DNA of 64,000 nt from assembly GCA_014385025.1 (NCBI GenBank), contig JACRTB010000002.1:1-64000 (forward strand), read 5' to 3'. The DNA comes from Yanshouia hominis. GTDB lineage: Bacteria; Bacillota; Clostridia; Oscillospirales; Ruminococcaceae. The notes under the pieces were generated by a model that had not been told where the DNA came from, did no database searches, and was given only the letters and a program-made list of their open reading frames with translations. This document shows positions 8,431 through 16,622 of this stretch, one piece after another (position 1 is the first letter of the stretch; each line of letters begins with the position of its first letter). The translations under genes and the position numbers were made by a program.

Positions 8431-10064
8431 CCCGCCGTCACCGGCGCGGCCGAAACCGGCAGCCCGTCGGAAAGGCCGGTGGGATCTGAAATCACCCGGT
8501 CTCCTTCCCTCAGCTCCTCCGAGGAAATTTCCAGCGAGAAGTCGGTTTCCATCCCTGTGGAAACCCGCACCGCGCGGGCGACGGTTTGCAGCGCGTCTCC
8601 GCTGTCAGCCGTCCCCTGCTCCTCGCGCAGAACATAAACGATGCTGTTGCCGCCGGGATCGGTGGTCACCGCCTCATAGGGCACCGAAAGGACCCCCTCC
8701 TTGCGCTCGATGATGACATTGAGCCTCACTTTCATGCCGACCCGCAGCCCTTCTCCCGGCTCAAGAAGGGCGATTTCCGTCTCGTAGGAGGCGCTTCCCT
8801 CCGTTTTGGTTTCCCCATTCGCGTCCTTCAACGCGGCGGGCGCAATGCGGGACACCTCGCCCGCAAAGGCCCTGTCGCCGAGCGCGTCCGACTTGATGCT
8901 GCTCTTCATGCCTTCGCGCAGCGAGGCAACGTCGTATTCCTTCACCTCGGTTTTTACCACCAGCCGGTCGGTGTCCTCAATGACGAAGAGCAGGCCGCTT
9001 CCCGGCATCCCCTCTTTGGCGTAGACCGCCGTTACCACCCCCGCGGCGGGAGCCTTGACCGTGCATTCCGAAAAGTTCTTCTGCAGCTTCTCCAGTTCGA
9101 GACGCTGAACGGTCAAATCCTGATCGAGCTCCCCCAGCTCGAGCTTCTTTTTGAGCGTCTCAAGGGCGCGTTCGGCATCCCGGTCGGCCAGCTTCTTGTC
9201 TTCAAGCGCCTCCAGATAGCTGAGGCGGGCGTCCCGGTAGGCAATGGTGATCGGGTCGTAGACCTCGTCCTTATCGTCGTAGGCCTTCTCCCACTTGTCC
9301 CGCGCCTCGTTATAGGCGGCCTCTTTTTCCTCAAAGGCTTTCTTGGTGTCGGCAATCTTCCCCGCATCTCCCTCCCGTTTCGCGGCGTCATAGGCATCCT
9401 CCGCCTTATCCATCGCGATCTTGGTGCGGGTCATCTGCCGGTCGAGGTAATCGTATTCCTCATCCGCGTGGTCAAGCTCGTCGCGATGATCCTCAAAGTC
9501 GCTGCGTGCCTCGGTATACTTCTTCTGCGCGCGGGTGAGCGCCTGCTCCGCCCGCACCAGATCGGTATAGCTGCCGTCGGCCAGATCCCGAAGCATATTG
9601 TCGTAGTCCTCCCGGGTCATCGAAAGGTTAAGCTCCGATTCCCGGGCGGCCCTGGCGAGCGTCTTCTGCTGGGCCGCAATATCCCGCACCAGATCGGCGG
9701 TGTCAAGCTCCGCGAGAAGATCCCCTTTCTCGACCCGGTCCCCCACCCGGACTTCCACCGCGTTGACCAGCGCCGTCTGGGTGGAGTAGACCCGCACCGC
9801 CTCCTCGCTTTCAAGCCTGCCGGTCAGAGAAACCTGACGCACCAGCTCGCCGCGCGAAAGCTCGGTGACCGAAACCGGCATCGCGGTATCCCTGGGTCGG
9901 GAGAAATACCAGAGTGCTCCTCCCGCGGCGGCCAGCGCCGCCAGCATCAGGATCGCCTTTTTCTTTCTGCCCCGCTTTTTGGTAAAGCGTGCAATTTCCT
10001 TTTTCTTTGCCTCCCCTGCTGCATCCGGCGGGACCATCACGGCAGCGGCTTTCTGTTCCCCCAT
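8427..10064 (-). CDS. MacA/HlyD-family membrane fusion protein
   Basis: A 545-residue adaptor. A basic N terminus (KKRGRKKK) precedes one membrane anchor (about residues 36-54), so it is held at the outer face of the cytoplasmic membrane. A biotinyl-lipoyl half-motif (VRVGDRVEKGDLLAEL), a coiled-coil hairpin of about 200 residues rich in Asp/Glu/Lys, the second lipoyl half (TVKAPAAGVVTAVYAKEGM) and beta-barrel/membrane-proximal domains follow. The hairpin is long for a Gram-positive MacA homologue. I chose ATG 10064 because GGAAAGGA lies 6 bases upstream; an upstream in-frame start at 10088 has no ribosome site. First gene of the operon. Confidence 0.88.
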   Translation of the reverse strand: MGEQKAAAVMVPPDAAGEAKKKEIARFTKKRGRKKKAILMLAALAAAGGALWYFSRPRDTAMPVSVTELSRGELVRQVSLTGRLESEEAVRVYSTQTALVNAVEVRVGDRVEKGDLLAELDTADLVRDIAAQQKTLARAARESELNLSMTREDYDNMLRDLADGSYTDLVRAEQALTRAQKKYTEARSDFEDHRDELDHADEEYDYLDRQMTRTKIAMDKAEDAYDAAKREGDAGKIADTKKAFEEKEAAYNEARDKWEKAYDDKDEVYDPITIAYRDARLSYLEALEDKKLADRDAERALETLKKKLELGELDQDLTVQRLELEKLQKNFSECTVKAPAAGVVTAVYAKEGMPGSGLLFVIEDTDRLVVKTEVKEYDVASLREGMKSSIKSDALGDRAFAGEVSRIAPAALKDANGETKTEGSASYETEIALLEPGEGLRVGMKVRLNVIIERKEGVLSVPYEAVTTDPGGNSIVYVLREEQGTADSGDALQTVARAVRVSTGMETDFSLEISSEELREGDRVISDPTGLSDGLPVSAAPVTAG

Positions 10065-10121
10065 ATTGAATCCTTTCCGGCCGGGCAAGCTGTCCGCACA
10101 TCCGACCTTTATGTACTAATT

Positions 10122-10127
10122 ATTATA
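10122..10127 (-). promoter_or_regulatory. Possible -10 box of the MacAB-like operon
   Basis: TATAAT on the minus strand within AT-rich sequence, about 60 bases before the adaptor start. No convincing -35 box at 17 bases. Confidence 0.35.
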
Positions 10128-10304
10128 ATACAGATAGAATAGCACGGTTGATGCGCCAATGCAAGAGATGAAAAGAAAAAATGTCAGAGAGGTGAAAGTT
10201 TTACAGCGCGGCTTCCGTATGTTAATTCAAACGAGCCAGATGCCCTGAAATCTTCAGGAGGATCAATTTTGATAAGAAAGAGAAAACGGCACGCCGGTCA
10301 AGGC

Positions 10305-10508
10305 GTCCCGCTTTGTAAAATCTTACTGCTATTTCATCAGAACGGCGGAAAGGCGGCAGGCCTCCAGCAGGGAGCGCAGGTCATCAGGCGGCGCGGAAAG
10401 GAAAAAATGTCTCGTTTTTGCAAAATCCCGCTGCTATTTCATCAGAACGGCGGAAAGGCGGCAGGCCTCCAGCAGGGAGCGCAGGTCATCCGGCGGCGGC
10501 GCGGAAAG
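10305..10508. repeat. Direct 105-bp duplication of the 3' end of the pseudouridine synthase gene
   Basis: Two adjacent copies (about 10,305-10,409 and 10,410-10,508, offset 105 bases). They are identical over about 57 bases around the stop codon and similar beyond. The right-hand copy is the functional 3' end of the gene at 10,434-11,303 (stop at 10,434); the left-hand copy repeats the last coding bases, the same stop and the sequence after it. The 10,142-10,300 part of this intergenic stretch holds nothing recognisable. Confidence 0.85.
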
Positions 10509-11303
10509 GGCAAGGCGCCTGCCGGAAATCGGATGGGAAAAGGACACCCTCTCACAGTGCAGTGCCTGCCGCCCAATCAGGCGGGAATCCCCTCCATAGA
10601 GCGCGTCCCCCAGAAGCGGATGGCCGGCGGCCGCACAGTGTACGCGAATCTGATGCATTCTTCCGGTGAGCAGTCGGCAGCGCAGAAGAGTGCAGTCCCC
10701 TTCCGGACTGTATCCCAGCGCCGTATACTCGGTCACTGCCGAAAGCCCGTCCGGAAGGACGGCCTGCTTTGGCTCATAGGGGACCTCCCTGCCGAGCGGA
10801 AGATCAATTCTCCCGCTGCCTGTGATCCGGCCGTGGGCGACGGCAAGGTAGCTCTTTTCGATGTTCCGCCAGAGCTTCGCCGCGGCCAGCTGGTGCTTTG
10901 CCGCGACCAAAGCGCCGCTGGTGTCTTTATCCAGCCGGTTCATCGCCCGAAACACCCCCTCGGCGGCGTTTTCCAGCGTATCATAGCGGTGGGAGCCGGA
11001 GCGGTGGCAGACCATTCCGGCAGGCTTGTTGTAAACGGTCAGGTCCTCATCCTCATAGAGGACCGGAACCCCGACGCTGAGACGGTGCACCCGGGGCGGA
11101 TCGAGGGGCAGAGCGACGGCAAGGATTTCTCCCGGACGCAGCGGGCGGGTCGAGCGGACCCGCTCCCCCGCGACGGTCAGCCCCTCGGGCAGCTGCTTGA
11201 GAAGGACGATCAGACGCTTGGAATAGCCCTCGGCCAGCAGCCGTTCCTCAACCGTCTCCCCCTCCCGCGCCGCGGGATAGGAGAAACGGCGTGCCGGGCT
11301 CAC
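10434..11303 (-). CDS. RluA-family 23S rRNA/tRNA pseudouridine synthase
   Basis: Isomerises uridine to pseudouridine in structured RNA. The 289-residue protein has an N-terminal S4-like RNA-binding segment (about 20-85). The catalytic domain carries motif I RLDKDTSG with the invariant Asp, YNKPAGMVCH, and the C-terminal LLTGRMHQIRVH and HPLLGDALYGG motifs. Within the RluA/RluC/RluD group the exact target cannot be fixed. The GTG start overlaps the nnrD stop (GTGA), so the two are coupled. The 3' end is duplicated downstream. Confidence 0.9.
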   Translation of the reverse strand: MSPARRFSYPAAREGETVEERLLAEGYSKRLIVLLKQLPEGLTVAGERVRSTRPLRPGEILAVALPLDPPRVHRLSVGVPVLYEDEDLTVYNKPAGMVCHRSGSHRYDTLENAAEGVFRAMNRLDKDTSGALVAAKHQLAAAKLWRNIEKSYLAVAHGRITGSGRIDLPLGREVPYEPKQAVLPDGLSAVTEYTALGYSPEGDCTLLRCRLLTGRMHQIRVHCAAAGHPLLGDALYGGDSRLIGRQALHCERVSFSHPISGRRLALSAPPPDDLRSLLEACRLSAVLMK

Positions 11304-12190
11304 AGTCCACGCTCCAGCAGGAGGCCGCCCAGCGCCTCGGGCAGCTCATGCGGCAGCATGGCCACCTTGGAGGAACGCAGCGCACAGCGCATCCCCGCCG
11401 CGCCATGCAGCCTTACCGCGGCGGCGGCCGCCTCCGCCGGCTCAAGTCCCTGCGCCAGCAGCGAAGCGGCAAAGCCGGCCAGCACATCCCCCGAGCCGCC
11501 CCGCGCCATTCCCGCATTCCGTCCTTCATAAAGAAAGATCCGCCCATCCGGAGCGGCCACGACGGTGTCGGCGTCCTTGAGCACAACGATGCAACGGTGC
11601 TCCCGCGCAAAGGCCGCGGCGCATCCCCGCGGATCCGCCTGAATCGTTTCCACGTCAAGTCCGGTCAACCGCGCCATCTCCCCCATATGCGGGGTCAGCA
11701 CAGGAGGCTGCTTCGCTTCCCGCAGCAGCCAGAGCCGTCCGGCGACGGCATTAAGGCCGTCCGCGTCAATCAGCAGCGGGCAGGGGGCGCCGCGCAGCAG
11801 TCCTGCCGTCAGGGCTTTCCCGTCGGATGAAAGGCCAAGACCACAGCCCATCAGAAGCGCCGAAGCGGACCGCGCCCGCTCAAGCAGCGGCTCCACGGCC
11901 CGCGCGGCGATCTGCCCCGCTCCGTTGTCGGGCAGCGTCAAAAAGGTCGGTTCATACAGCTTGGCCTGCGCGGCGGCAAGCACCGGCAAAACGGAAGCGA
12001 GGGTAACAATTCCGGCTCCCATCCGCAGCGCCGCCAGAGTGCAGAGCGCCGCGGCCCCGGTATAGCCGGCGCTGCCCGCGACGATCAGCAGCCGCCCGAA
12101 ATTTCCCTTGTGCGCACCGGGATTGCGGGCGGGCAGCAGCGCGGCCGCTTCTCCCACCGTCAGCATACGGGGTTCCTGCTTTTGCTCCAT
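11300..12190 (-). CDS. nnrD: ADP/ATP-dependent NAD(P)H-hydrate dehydratase
   Basis: Repairs damaged NADH and NADPH hydrates. The 296-residue protein is the ribokinase-like C-terminal YjeF domain only; the epimerase domain NnrE is not fused and not in this window. Motifs: KGNFGRLLIVAGSAGYTGAA, GCGLGLS, LTPHMGEMARL, and the nucleotide-binding and catalytic GGSGDVLAGF with its Asp. The start follows GGAGG. It is first in a two-gene unit with the pseudouridine synthase, a pairing without obvious functional logic. Confidence 0.9.
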   Translation of the reverse strand: MEQKQEPRMLTVGEAAALLPARNPGAHKGNFGRLLIVAGSAGYTGAAALCTLAALRMGAGIVTLASVLPVLAAAQAKLYEPTFLTLPDNGAGQIAARAVEPLLERARSASALLMGCGLGLSSDGKALTAGLLRGAPCPLLIDADGLNAVAGRLWLLREAKQPPVLTPHMGEMARLTGLDVETIQADPRGCAAAFAREHRCIVVLKDADTVVAAPDGRIFLYEGRNAGMARGGSGDVLAGFAASLLAQGLEPAEAAAAAVRLHGAAGMRCALRSSKVAMLPHELPEALGGLLLERGL

Positions 12191-12354
12191 GTCAAGTCCT
12201 CCCTGCGGCCAAGTTTCTCCTGATCAGTGTAACACGCGTCCCGAGCCTTTTGCAACGGGAACCGGCCTCCGCGAAAAAAATTCCGTAGTATTTTACCCAA
12301 ATATTACGAATTGTATCGAATGTTTGGAACATTTCGTCATTCATCAAAATGTTC

Positions 12355-12383
12355 TTGTATTCCGGCGAGGCTTGTGCTACTAT
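12355..12383 (+). promoter_or_regulatory. Promoter of sdpR-sdpI
   Basis: TTGTAT (12355-12360), 17-base spacer, TACTAT (12378-12383). Confidence 0.5.
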
Positions 12384-12385
12384 AC

Positions 12386-12405
12386 ATTTAGAAGATCTTC
12401 TAAAT
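12386..12405. promoter_or_regulatory. Operator-like perfect palindrome before sdpR
   Basis: A 20-base perfect palindrome ATTTAGAAGATCTTCTAAAT directly after the -10 box and before the ribosome site. This is the position and symmetry expected for an ArsR/SdpR-type autorepressor site. Confidence 0.7.
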
Positions 12406-12423
12406 GAAAAAGGAGGCGGCAGC

Positions 12424-12696
12424 ATGGGATTCTCGGAAACCTTCAAGGCCCTTTCCGACCCGACCCGGCGGGAAATTCTCCGGATGCTGAAGTCCGGGCC
12501 GATGAGCGCCGGGGAGATCGCCGCCCATTTTTCCATCACCGGCGCTTCGATCTCTCACCATCTTTCGGTGATGCGTGACGCCGGGCTGGTGCTGGACGAC
12601 CGGGTGGGTAAATACATCTATTATGAACTGAATCTTACGGTGGTCGATGAGCTGCTCGCCTGGGCGGCCGACCTGAAAGGAGATGGTTTCCAATGA
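12424..12696 (+). CDS. sdpR: ArsR/SdpR-family winged-helix repressor
   Basis: A 90-residue winged-helix regulator. FKALSDPTRREILRML, the recognition helix region SAGEIAAHFSITGASISHHL and the wing VGKYIYYELN are typical of the SdpR branch of ArsR regulators. It has no metal-binding Cys. I chose ATG 12424 with GGAGG 7 bases upstream. The stop overlaps the sdpI start (ATGA). In Bacillus subtilis, SdpR represses the sdpRI operon and is sequestered by SdpI bound to toxin. Here the same two-gene unit exists, with a perfect palindrome at the promoter, but no sdpC toxin is present in the window. Confidence 0.88.
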   Translation: MGFSETFKALSDPTRREILRMLKSGPMSAGEIAAHFSITGASISHHLSVMRDAGLVLDDRVGKYIYYELNLTVVDELLAWAADLKGDGFQ

Positions 12697-13358
12697 AATT
12701 CAGCAGAAAAACGACAATTCTGATTTGGGCGCTCGCGCTTCTGCCGCTGGCCGCGACAGCTGTTCTGTACCGAAGCCTTCCGGAACAAATTCCCGGGCAG
12801 TGGAGCCTTGACGGAAGCGTCCGATACGATCCAAAGGCAACGATCTGGGGAATCGCGCTGCTTTCTCCGCTCTTTGCCTTTCTGATTCCGCTGATGGCGA
12901 GGATCGATCCGCGGCGGAAGAACTATCAGAAATTTCCGGGAACCTATCAGGGATTTCTGGTCGCTCTGATGCTGTTTCTTGCCGCGATGAACGGCATCAT
13001 CCTCTCCGAAAGCCTGCACCCCGGGCGGATCAACGTCGCCAAGATCGTCACCATCGGCTGCGGCCTGCTCTTCGCCTGGCTTGGCAATGTGATGCCTAAA
13101 ATCCGCAGCAACTTTTTTTTCGGCATCAAGACGCCCTGGACCCTCTCGGACCCGCGTGTCTGGGAACGGACCCACAGGCTGGGCGGCTACTGCTTTTTTG
13201 CAGGCGGAATTCTGACGGTCCTTTTTGCGCTTCTGCTGCCGCAGCGGATTCTCTTTTACAGTTTCTTTGCTCTGATGATGGCAATCTGCCTTGTCCCCAC
13301 GATCATGAGCTTTATCTGGTATCAAAGGCTTTCCGGCAAGGGAACGGACAAGAGCTGA
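12693..13358 (+). CDS. sdpI: SdpI-family immunity/sensor membrane protein
   Basis: A 221-residue protein with about six membrane segments. The N-terminal DUF1648 part has the motif LPEQIPGQWSLDGSV after the first segment. The C-terminal SdpI part has KIRSNFFFGIKTPWTLSDPRVW, a signature of the family. Known SdpI proteins give immunity to the SdpC toxin and hold the repressor SdpR at the membrane. Without a toxin gene nearby it may protect against toxins of other bacteria. Confidence 0.9.
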   Translation: MKFSRKTTILIWALALLPLAATAVLYRSLPEQIPGQWSLDGSVRYDPKATIWGIALLSPLFAFLIPLMARIDPRRKNYQKFPGTYQGFLVALMLFLAAMNGIILSESLHPGRINVAKIVTIGCGLLFAWLGNVMPKIRSNFFFGIKTPWTLSDPRVWERTHRLGGYCFFAGGILTVLFALLLPQRILFYSFFALMMAICLVPTIMSFIWYQRLSGKGTDKS

Positions 13359-13660
13359 GCACAAGCCCATGCCCGCGCGGATCAAACCTCATCTGATCAA
13401 TGGGCTGCACCGCCGCCGGAGGAGCACAGGCCCATGCCTGCGGCCAGAGCCGGCGGCTTAGACGCGCTCCATCAGGGCGCCAGATGCAATGCCGGATGCA
13501 ATTTTGTCCTGCCCCCACCACTGGCTCCGCGAGCCGTAAACAGGCATCCACGAAGACGGCGGCTCCCCACCGCTGAAAAAGCACTGTCGCGGCCCGCTTT
13601 CTCCGGCGCTTGAATCGGAAGCTTCTTACGCGGCGCGTCCACGAAGGCGGCGGCTCTCCA
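13357..13660. repeat. Degenerate direct repeats in the sdpI-dctM intergenic region
   Basis: GAGCACA(A/G)GCCCATGCC occurs at 13357 and 13422 (offset 65). TCCACGAAG(A/G)CGGCGGCTC occurs at 13547 and 13638 (offset 91). GATGCAAT also occurs twice near 13490. The stretch between the two convergent genes has no supported gene and looks like eroded tandem duplications beside the terminator. Confidence 0.6.
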
Positions 13661-13666
13661 CAGAAG

Positions 13667-13703
13667 AAAGAAGGCGCGGATTTCATCAATCCGCGCCTTC
13701 TTT
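13667..13703 (-). terminator. Terminator of the TRAP operon
   Basis: 16-bp stem AAAGAAGGCGCGGATT/AATCCGCGCCTTCTTT with a 5-base loop, followed on the minus strand by more T-rich sequence. AT-flanked stem, so probably bidirectional. Confidence 0.85.
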
Positions 13704-13724
13704 GAATGGGAGAGCGTTTGCAGC

Positions 13725-14993
13725 TTATCCCAGCAGATTTGGCAGGAACAGGACGGTCTGCGGGATAAAGGTGACAATCAGCAGCACGACAATGAGCACC
13801 GCGATCATCGGAAGCAGGTCGCGCATCTGCTCCTTGAGGGAAACCTTTGCAATCGAACCGGCGACAAAAAGGCAGACGCCCAGCGGAGGGGTGCACATGC
13901 CGATGGTCAGGTTGACCGCCATAATCAGGCCGAAGTGAATCAGATCGATATTGTACATCTGCACCATCGGCAGGAAAAGCGGAGTAAAGAGCACCAGCGC
14001 GCTGGTCGTGTCGATGAAGGTGCCCGCGATGAGCAGAATCACGTTGATGACCATCAACAGGGCAACCTTGCTGTGAATTGCGGAAGCCATCATGGCGCTG
14101 ATGGCCTGCGGCACCTGATTGACGGTGATGATCCAGGTGAACAGCGAGGCAAATGCGACGACGATCAATACCTGACCGGTCGATTTGGCACAGTTGACAA
14201 GGGCACCGATGATGCTCTTGAACTTGAGCTCACGATAGATGAAGATGCCGACGATCAGCGCATAGAAAACAGCAATCGCGCCCGACTCGGTGGCGGTGAA
14301 CTTGCCGCTCATGATGCCGCCGATGATGATCACCGGCATAAAGAGCGCGAGAAGCGCGCTTTTTCCGGCATGGAGAATCTCCTTGAGGGAGGCGCGGGTT
14401 TCACGTCCCTTATAATTACGCTTTTTGCCGACGATGTAGCTGTAAATCATCAGGCCGATGCCCATCAGGATGCCGGGGATGAAGCCGCCGATGAACAGCT
14501 TGCCGACGCTCACGTTGGCCATGACGCCATAAATCAGCAAGGGAATCGACGGCGGGATGATCGGCCCGATCGAGCCGCCGCAGGCGGACAGCGGAGCGGA
14601 GAAGGTATTCTCATAGCCCTTCTCCTTCATCAGCGGGATCATGATGCCGCCGATGGCGGCGGTGGCGGCAATGGCCGATCCGGTAATCGCCGCAAAGAAC
14701 ATGCAGGCGAGGATATTGACCATCGCCAGACCGCTCGGAAAATGTCCCAGCAGAGTGTCGGCGAAATCAACCATCCGCTTGCTCATACCGCCCTGGAACA
14801 TCAGCTCGCCGGCCAGCATGAAAAGGGGAATCGCGATCAGCGCGATCGAATCGGCGCCGGTAAACATCCGCTGCACCACAACCAGCGGGGGAAATCCGTT
14901 TAAGAGAACGCCGCCCAGCGAGACAAAGCCGAGGGAAAAGCAGATCGGAACGCCGATCAGAAAGATTGCAAAGAGCCAAAGAATCATTCCCAT
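13725..14993 (-). CDS. dctM: TRAP transporter large permease DctM
   Basis: A 422-residue protein with about 12 membrane segments of the DctM/DedA-like TRAP large subunit. It carries the typical GSIGPIIPPSIPLLIYG and, later, NLTIGMCTPPLG segments that form the ion/substrate site. It moves an organic acid into the cell with a Na+ gradient, using the binding protein DctP and small subunit DctQ encoded upstream. The ribosome site GGAGGG lies inside the end of dctQ. Last gene of the operon, followed by a strong terminator. Confidence 0.94.
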   Translation of the reverse strand: MGMILWLFAIFLIGVPICFSLGFVSLGGVLLNGFPPLVVVQRMFTGADSIALIAIPLFMLAGELMFQGGMSKRMVDFADTLLGHFPSGLAMVNILACMFFAAITGSAIAATAAIGGIMIPLMKEKGYENTFSAPLSACGGSIGPIIPPSIPLLIYGVMANVSVGKLFIGGFIPGILMGIGLMIYSYIVGKKRNYKGRETRASLKEILHAGKSALLALFMPVIIIGGIMSGKFTATESGAIAVFYALIVGIFIYRELKFKSIIGALVNCAKSTGQVLIVVAFASLFTWIITVNQVPQAISAMMASAIHSKVALLMVINVILLIAGTFIDTTSALVLFTPLFLPMVQMYNIDLIHFGLIMAVNLTIGMCTPPLGVCLFVAGSIAKVSLKEQMRDLLPMIAVLIVVLLIVTFIPQTVLFLPNLLG

Positions 14994-14996
14994 CGC

Positions 14997-15485
14997 TTAA
15001 TTTCCCTCCTCTTGCGCGCCGCCGAAGTTCTTGACCTGCCCGATGATATGGGGAACCATGTAGTAGAGCATCAGGACGGCGGAAATCGGAACGCTCAGGT
15101 AATAATAGAACATCGGGACCGGCAGGTAAGGGGCAAGCTGCGTCTTGCCGGTAACGGCAAATTTCCATCCATAATAAGCGAGGAAGATGAAAAATCCGCA
15201 GAGCGCGATATTGATGACAAGCTCAAGGGCGGCCCGCAGCTTCGGCTTCAGGCAGGAGATGACCACATCGATATTCAGATGAGCCTTCTCCCGCACACAC
15301 CAGGCGGCGCCCAGAAAAACGAGGTAAGTAAAGCAAAGGCGGATCACGTCCTGGCTCCAGGCCAGCGGACTCTTGAGAATAAAACGGAACACTACCTGCA
15401 GAAAGGTCACCAGAAAGAGCACAAAGGCGCTGGTGGCCATCAGCGTCTTGATGACGCCGTCCACAACCTTGGTAACGGTTTTCAT
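14997..15485 (-). CDS. dctQ: TRAP transporter small permease DctQ
   Basis: A 162-residue protein with four membrane segments. Typical family features are SPLAWSQDVIRLCFTYLVFLGAAW and a basic cytoplasmic loop (CLKPKLRA). It forms the membrane complex with DctM. GGGAGGAGC precedes the ATG. It is separated from dctP by a hairpin at 15505-15540. Confidence 0.92.
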   Translation of the reverse strand: MKTVTKVVDGVIKTLMATSAFVLFLVTFLQVVFRFILKSPLAWSQDVIRLCFTYLVFLGAAWCVREKAHLNIDVVISCLKPKLRAALELVINIALCGFFIFLAYYGWKFAVTGKTQLAPYLPVPMFYYYLSVPISAVLMLYYMVPHIIGQVKNFGGAQEEGN

Positions 15486-15504
15486 GAAAGCTCCTCCCGA
15501 ATGG

Positions 15505-15540
15505 AGCAGGACACGAGGTCCGACGGCTTCGTGTCCTGCT
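15505..15540 (-). promoter_or_regulatory. Intercistronic hairpin between dctP and dctQ
   Basis: 12-bp perfect stem AGCAGGACACGA/TCGTGTCCTGCT with a 12-base loop and no T run. It probably stabilises the dctP message or attenuates reading into the permease genes, giving binding protein in excess. The latter is inference from position. Confidence 0.6.
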
Positions 15541-15555
15541 TCGACTCACAATTCT

Positions 15556-16620
15556 TTATTTGGAAGCGAGGTAGTTCATCACTTCCTCAACCAGAGCAGG
15601 ATCGACCAGCTTCTTGACCTCTTCACGCTGATAGAGGCCCTCGGTAGCCTTAACGAAGGAGTCGAGATCGGGCTCGGTGACGATCATGCCGGCAGCCTTG
15701 ATCTCCTCGAGGTACTTGTCCTCCTGGGCGGAGATGGCTTTGCGCTGCTCCACAACGGCGTATGCCGCAGCGTCGTCAACCGCCTTCTGGAGCTCGGCGG
15801 ACAGGGAATCATAGAAATCCTTGTTCATGATCATGCTCTGAGCGGCATAGGTGTGGCCGTCCAGGGTCATATACTTCTGAACTTCGTTGAAGCGGGAGGT
15901 CGCGATCGAGGTAACAGGGTTCTCCTGACCGTCAACCATGCCCTGCTGAAGCGCGGTGTAAAGCTCATTGAAAGGAACGGGGGTGGCGGTGGCGCCGAGC
16001 GCGTCGGTCAGGGCAAACCAGATGGGCGCTTCCTGAACGCGGATGCTCAGTCCCTTCATATCCTCGGCGCTCTTGACCTCGCGGACGTTGTTGGTGAAGT
16101 GACGGAAGCCGAGCTCGGTGAAGCCGAGATGCTTGAAGCCCTGTGCCTCAAAGAGAGGGGCAAACTTGTCCTGAAGCATGTTGTCCAGCACGTCATAGGC
16201 CTCTTCCTTGTTCGCAAAGAGGTAGGGGATCGAAAGGACCTGCACCTCGGGAACCCACGCGGGCAGGGTGCCGTCGGTGGTGACGATGGTCATCTGGATG
16301 GTGCCGAGCTTGACGCCCTCAGCGGCCTCACGCTCGCCGCCGAGCGCGCCGTTCGGGAAAATGTTGACCTTGAACTGGCCGTTCGAAAGCTCCTCGACCT
16401 TCTCCTTGAAGAAGGTGGCGCCGACGGTGGACTGATGGTCCTCGTTGCCGACGGTGGCAATCTTGATCTCATAGGTCTTGCCTGCGGGAGCAGCCGAAGA
16501 AGCGGCCTCCGGAGCGGCGCCCGACGCAGCGGGAGCGGCGGAAGACGATGCGCCGCCGCAGCCGGCGAGGGTCATGGCAAACAGCGAAAGAGCAAGCGCA
16601 AAACTAGCAAACTTTTTCAT
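15556..16620 (-). CDS. dctP: TRAP transporter substrate-binding lipoprotein DctP
   Basis: A 354-residue lipoprotein: signal peptide with lipobox LAGCGG, then a Ser/Ala/Pro linker (about 23-47), then the DctP fold. Family landmarks: GLSIRVQEAPIW with the substrate-carboxylate Arg, PFNELYTALQQGMVDGQENP, and the closing helix. A carboxylate ligand is expected. The neighbouring amidohydrolase and DUF2848 gene suggest an amide- or lactam-type acid, but the substrate cannot be read from sequence. The ATG lies two bases after the DUF2848 stop codon. Confidence 0.93.
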   Translation of the reverse strand: MKKFASFALALSLFAMTLAGCGGASSSAAPAASGAAPEAASSAAPAGKTYEIKIATVGNEDHQSTVGATFFKEKVEELSNGQFKVNIFPNGALGGEREAAEGVKLGTIQMTIVTTDGTLPAWVPEVQVLSIPYLFANKEEAYDVLDNMLQDKFAPLFEAQGFKHLGFTELGFRHFTNNVREVKSAEDMKGLSIRVQEAPIWFALTDALGATATPVPFNELYTALQQGMVDGQENPVTSIATSRFNEVQKYMTLDGHTYAAQSMIMNKDFYDSLSAELQKAVDDAAAYAVVEQRKAISAQEDKYLEEIKAAGMIVTEPDLDSFVKATEGLYQREEVKKLVDPALVEEVMNYLASK

Positions 16621-16622
16621 GA

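Noticed and set aside
12424-13358. A complete Sdp toxin system
   Set aside because: Only SdpR and SdpI are present; no SdpA, SdpB or SdpC-like frame was found on either side.
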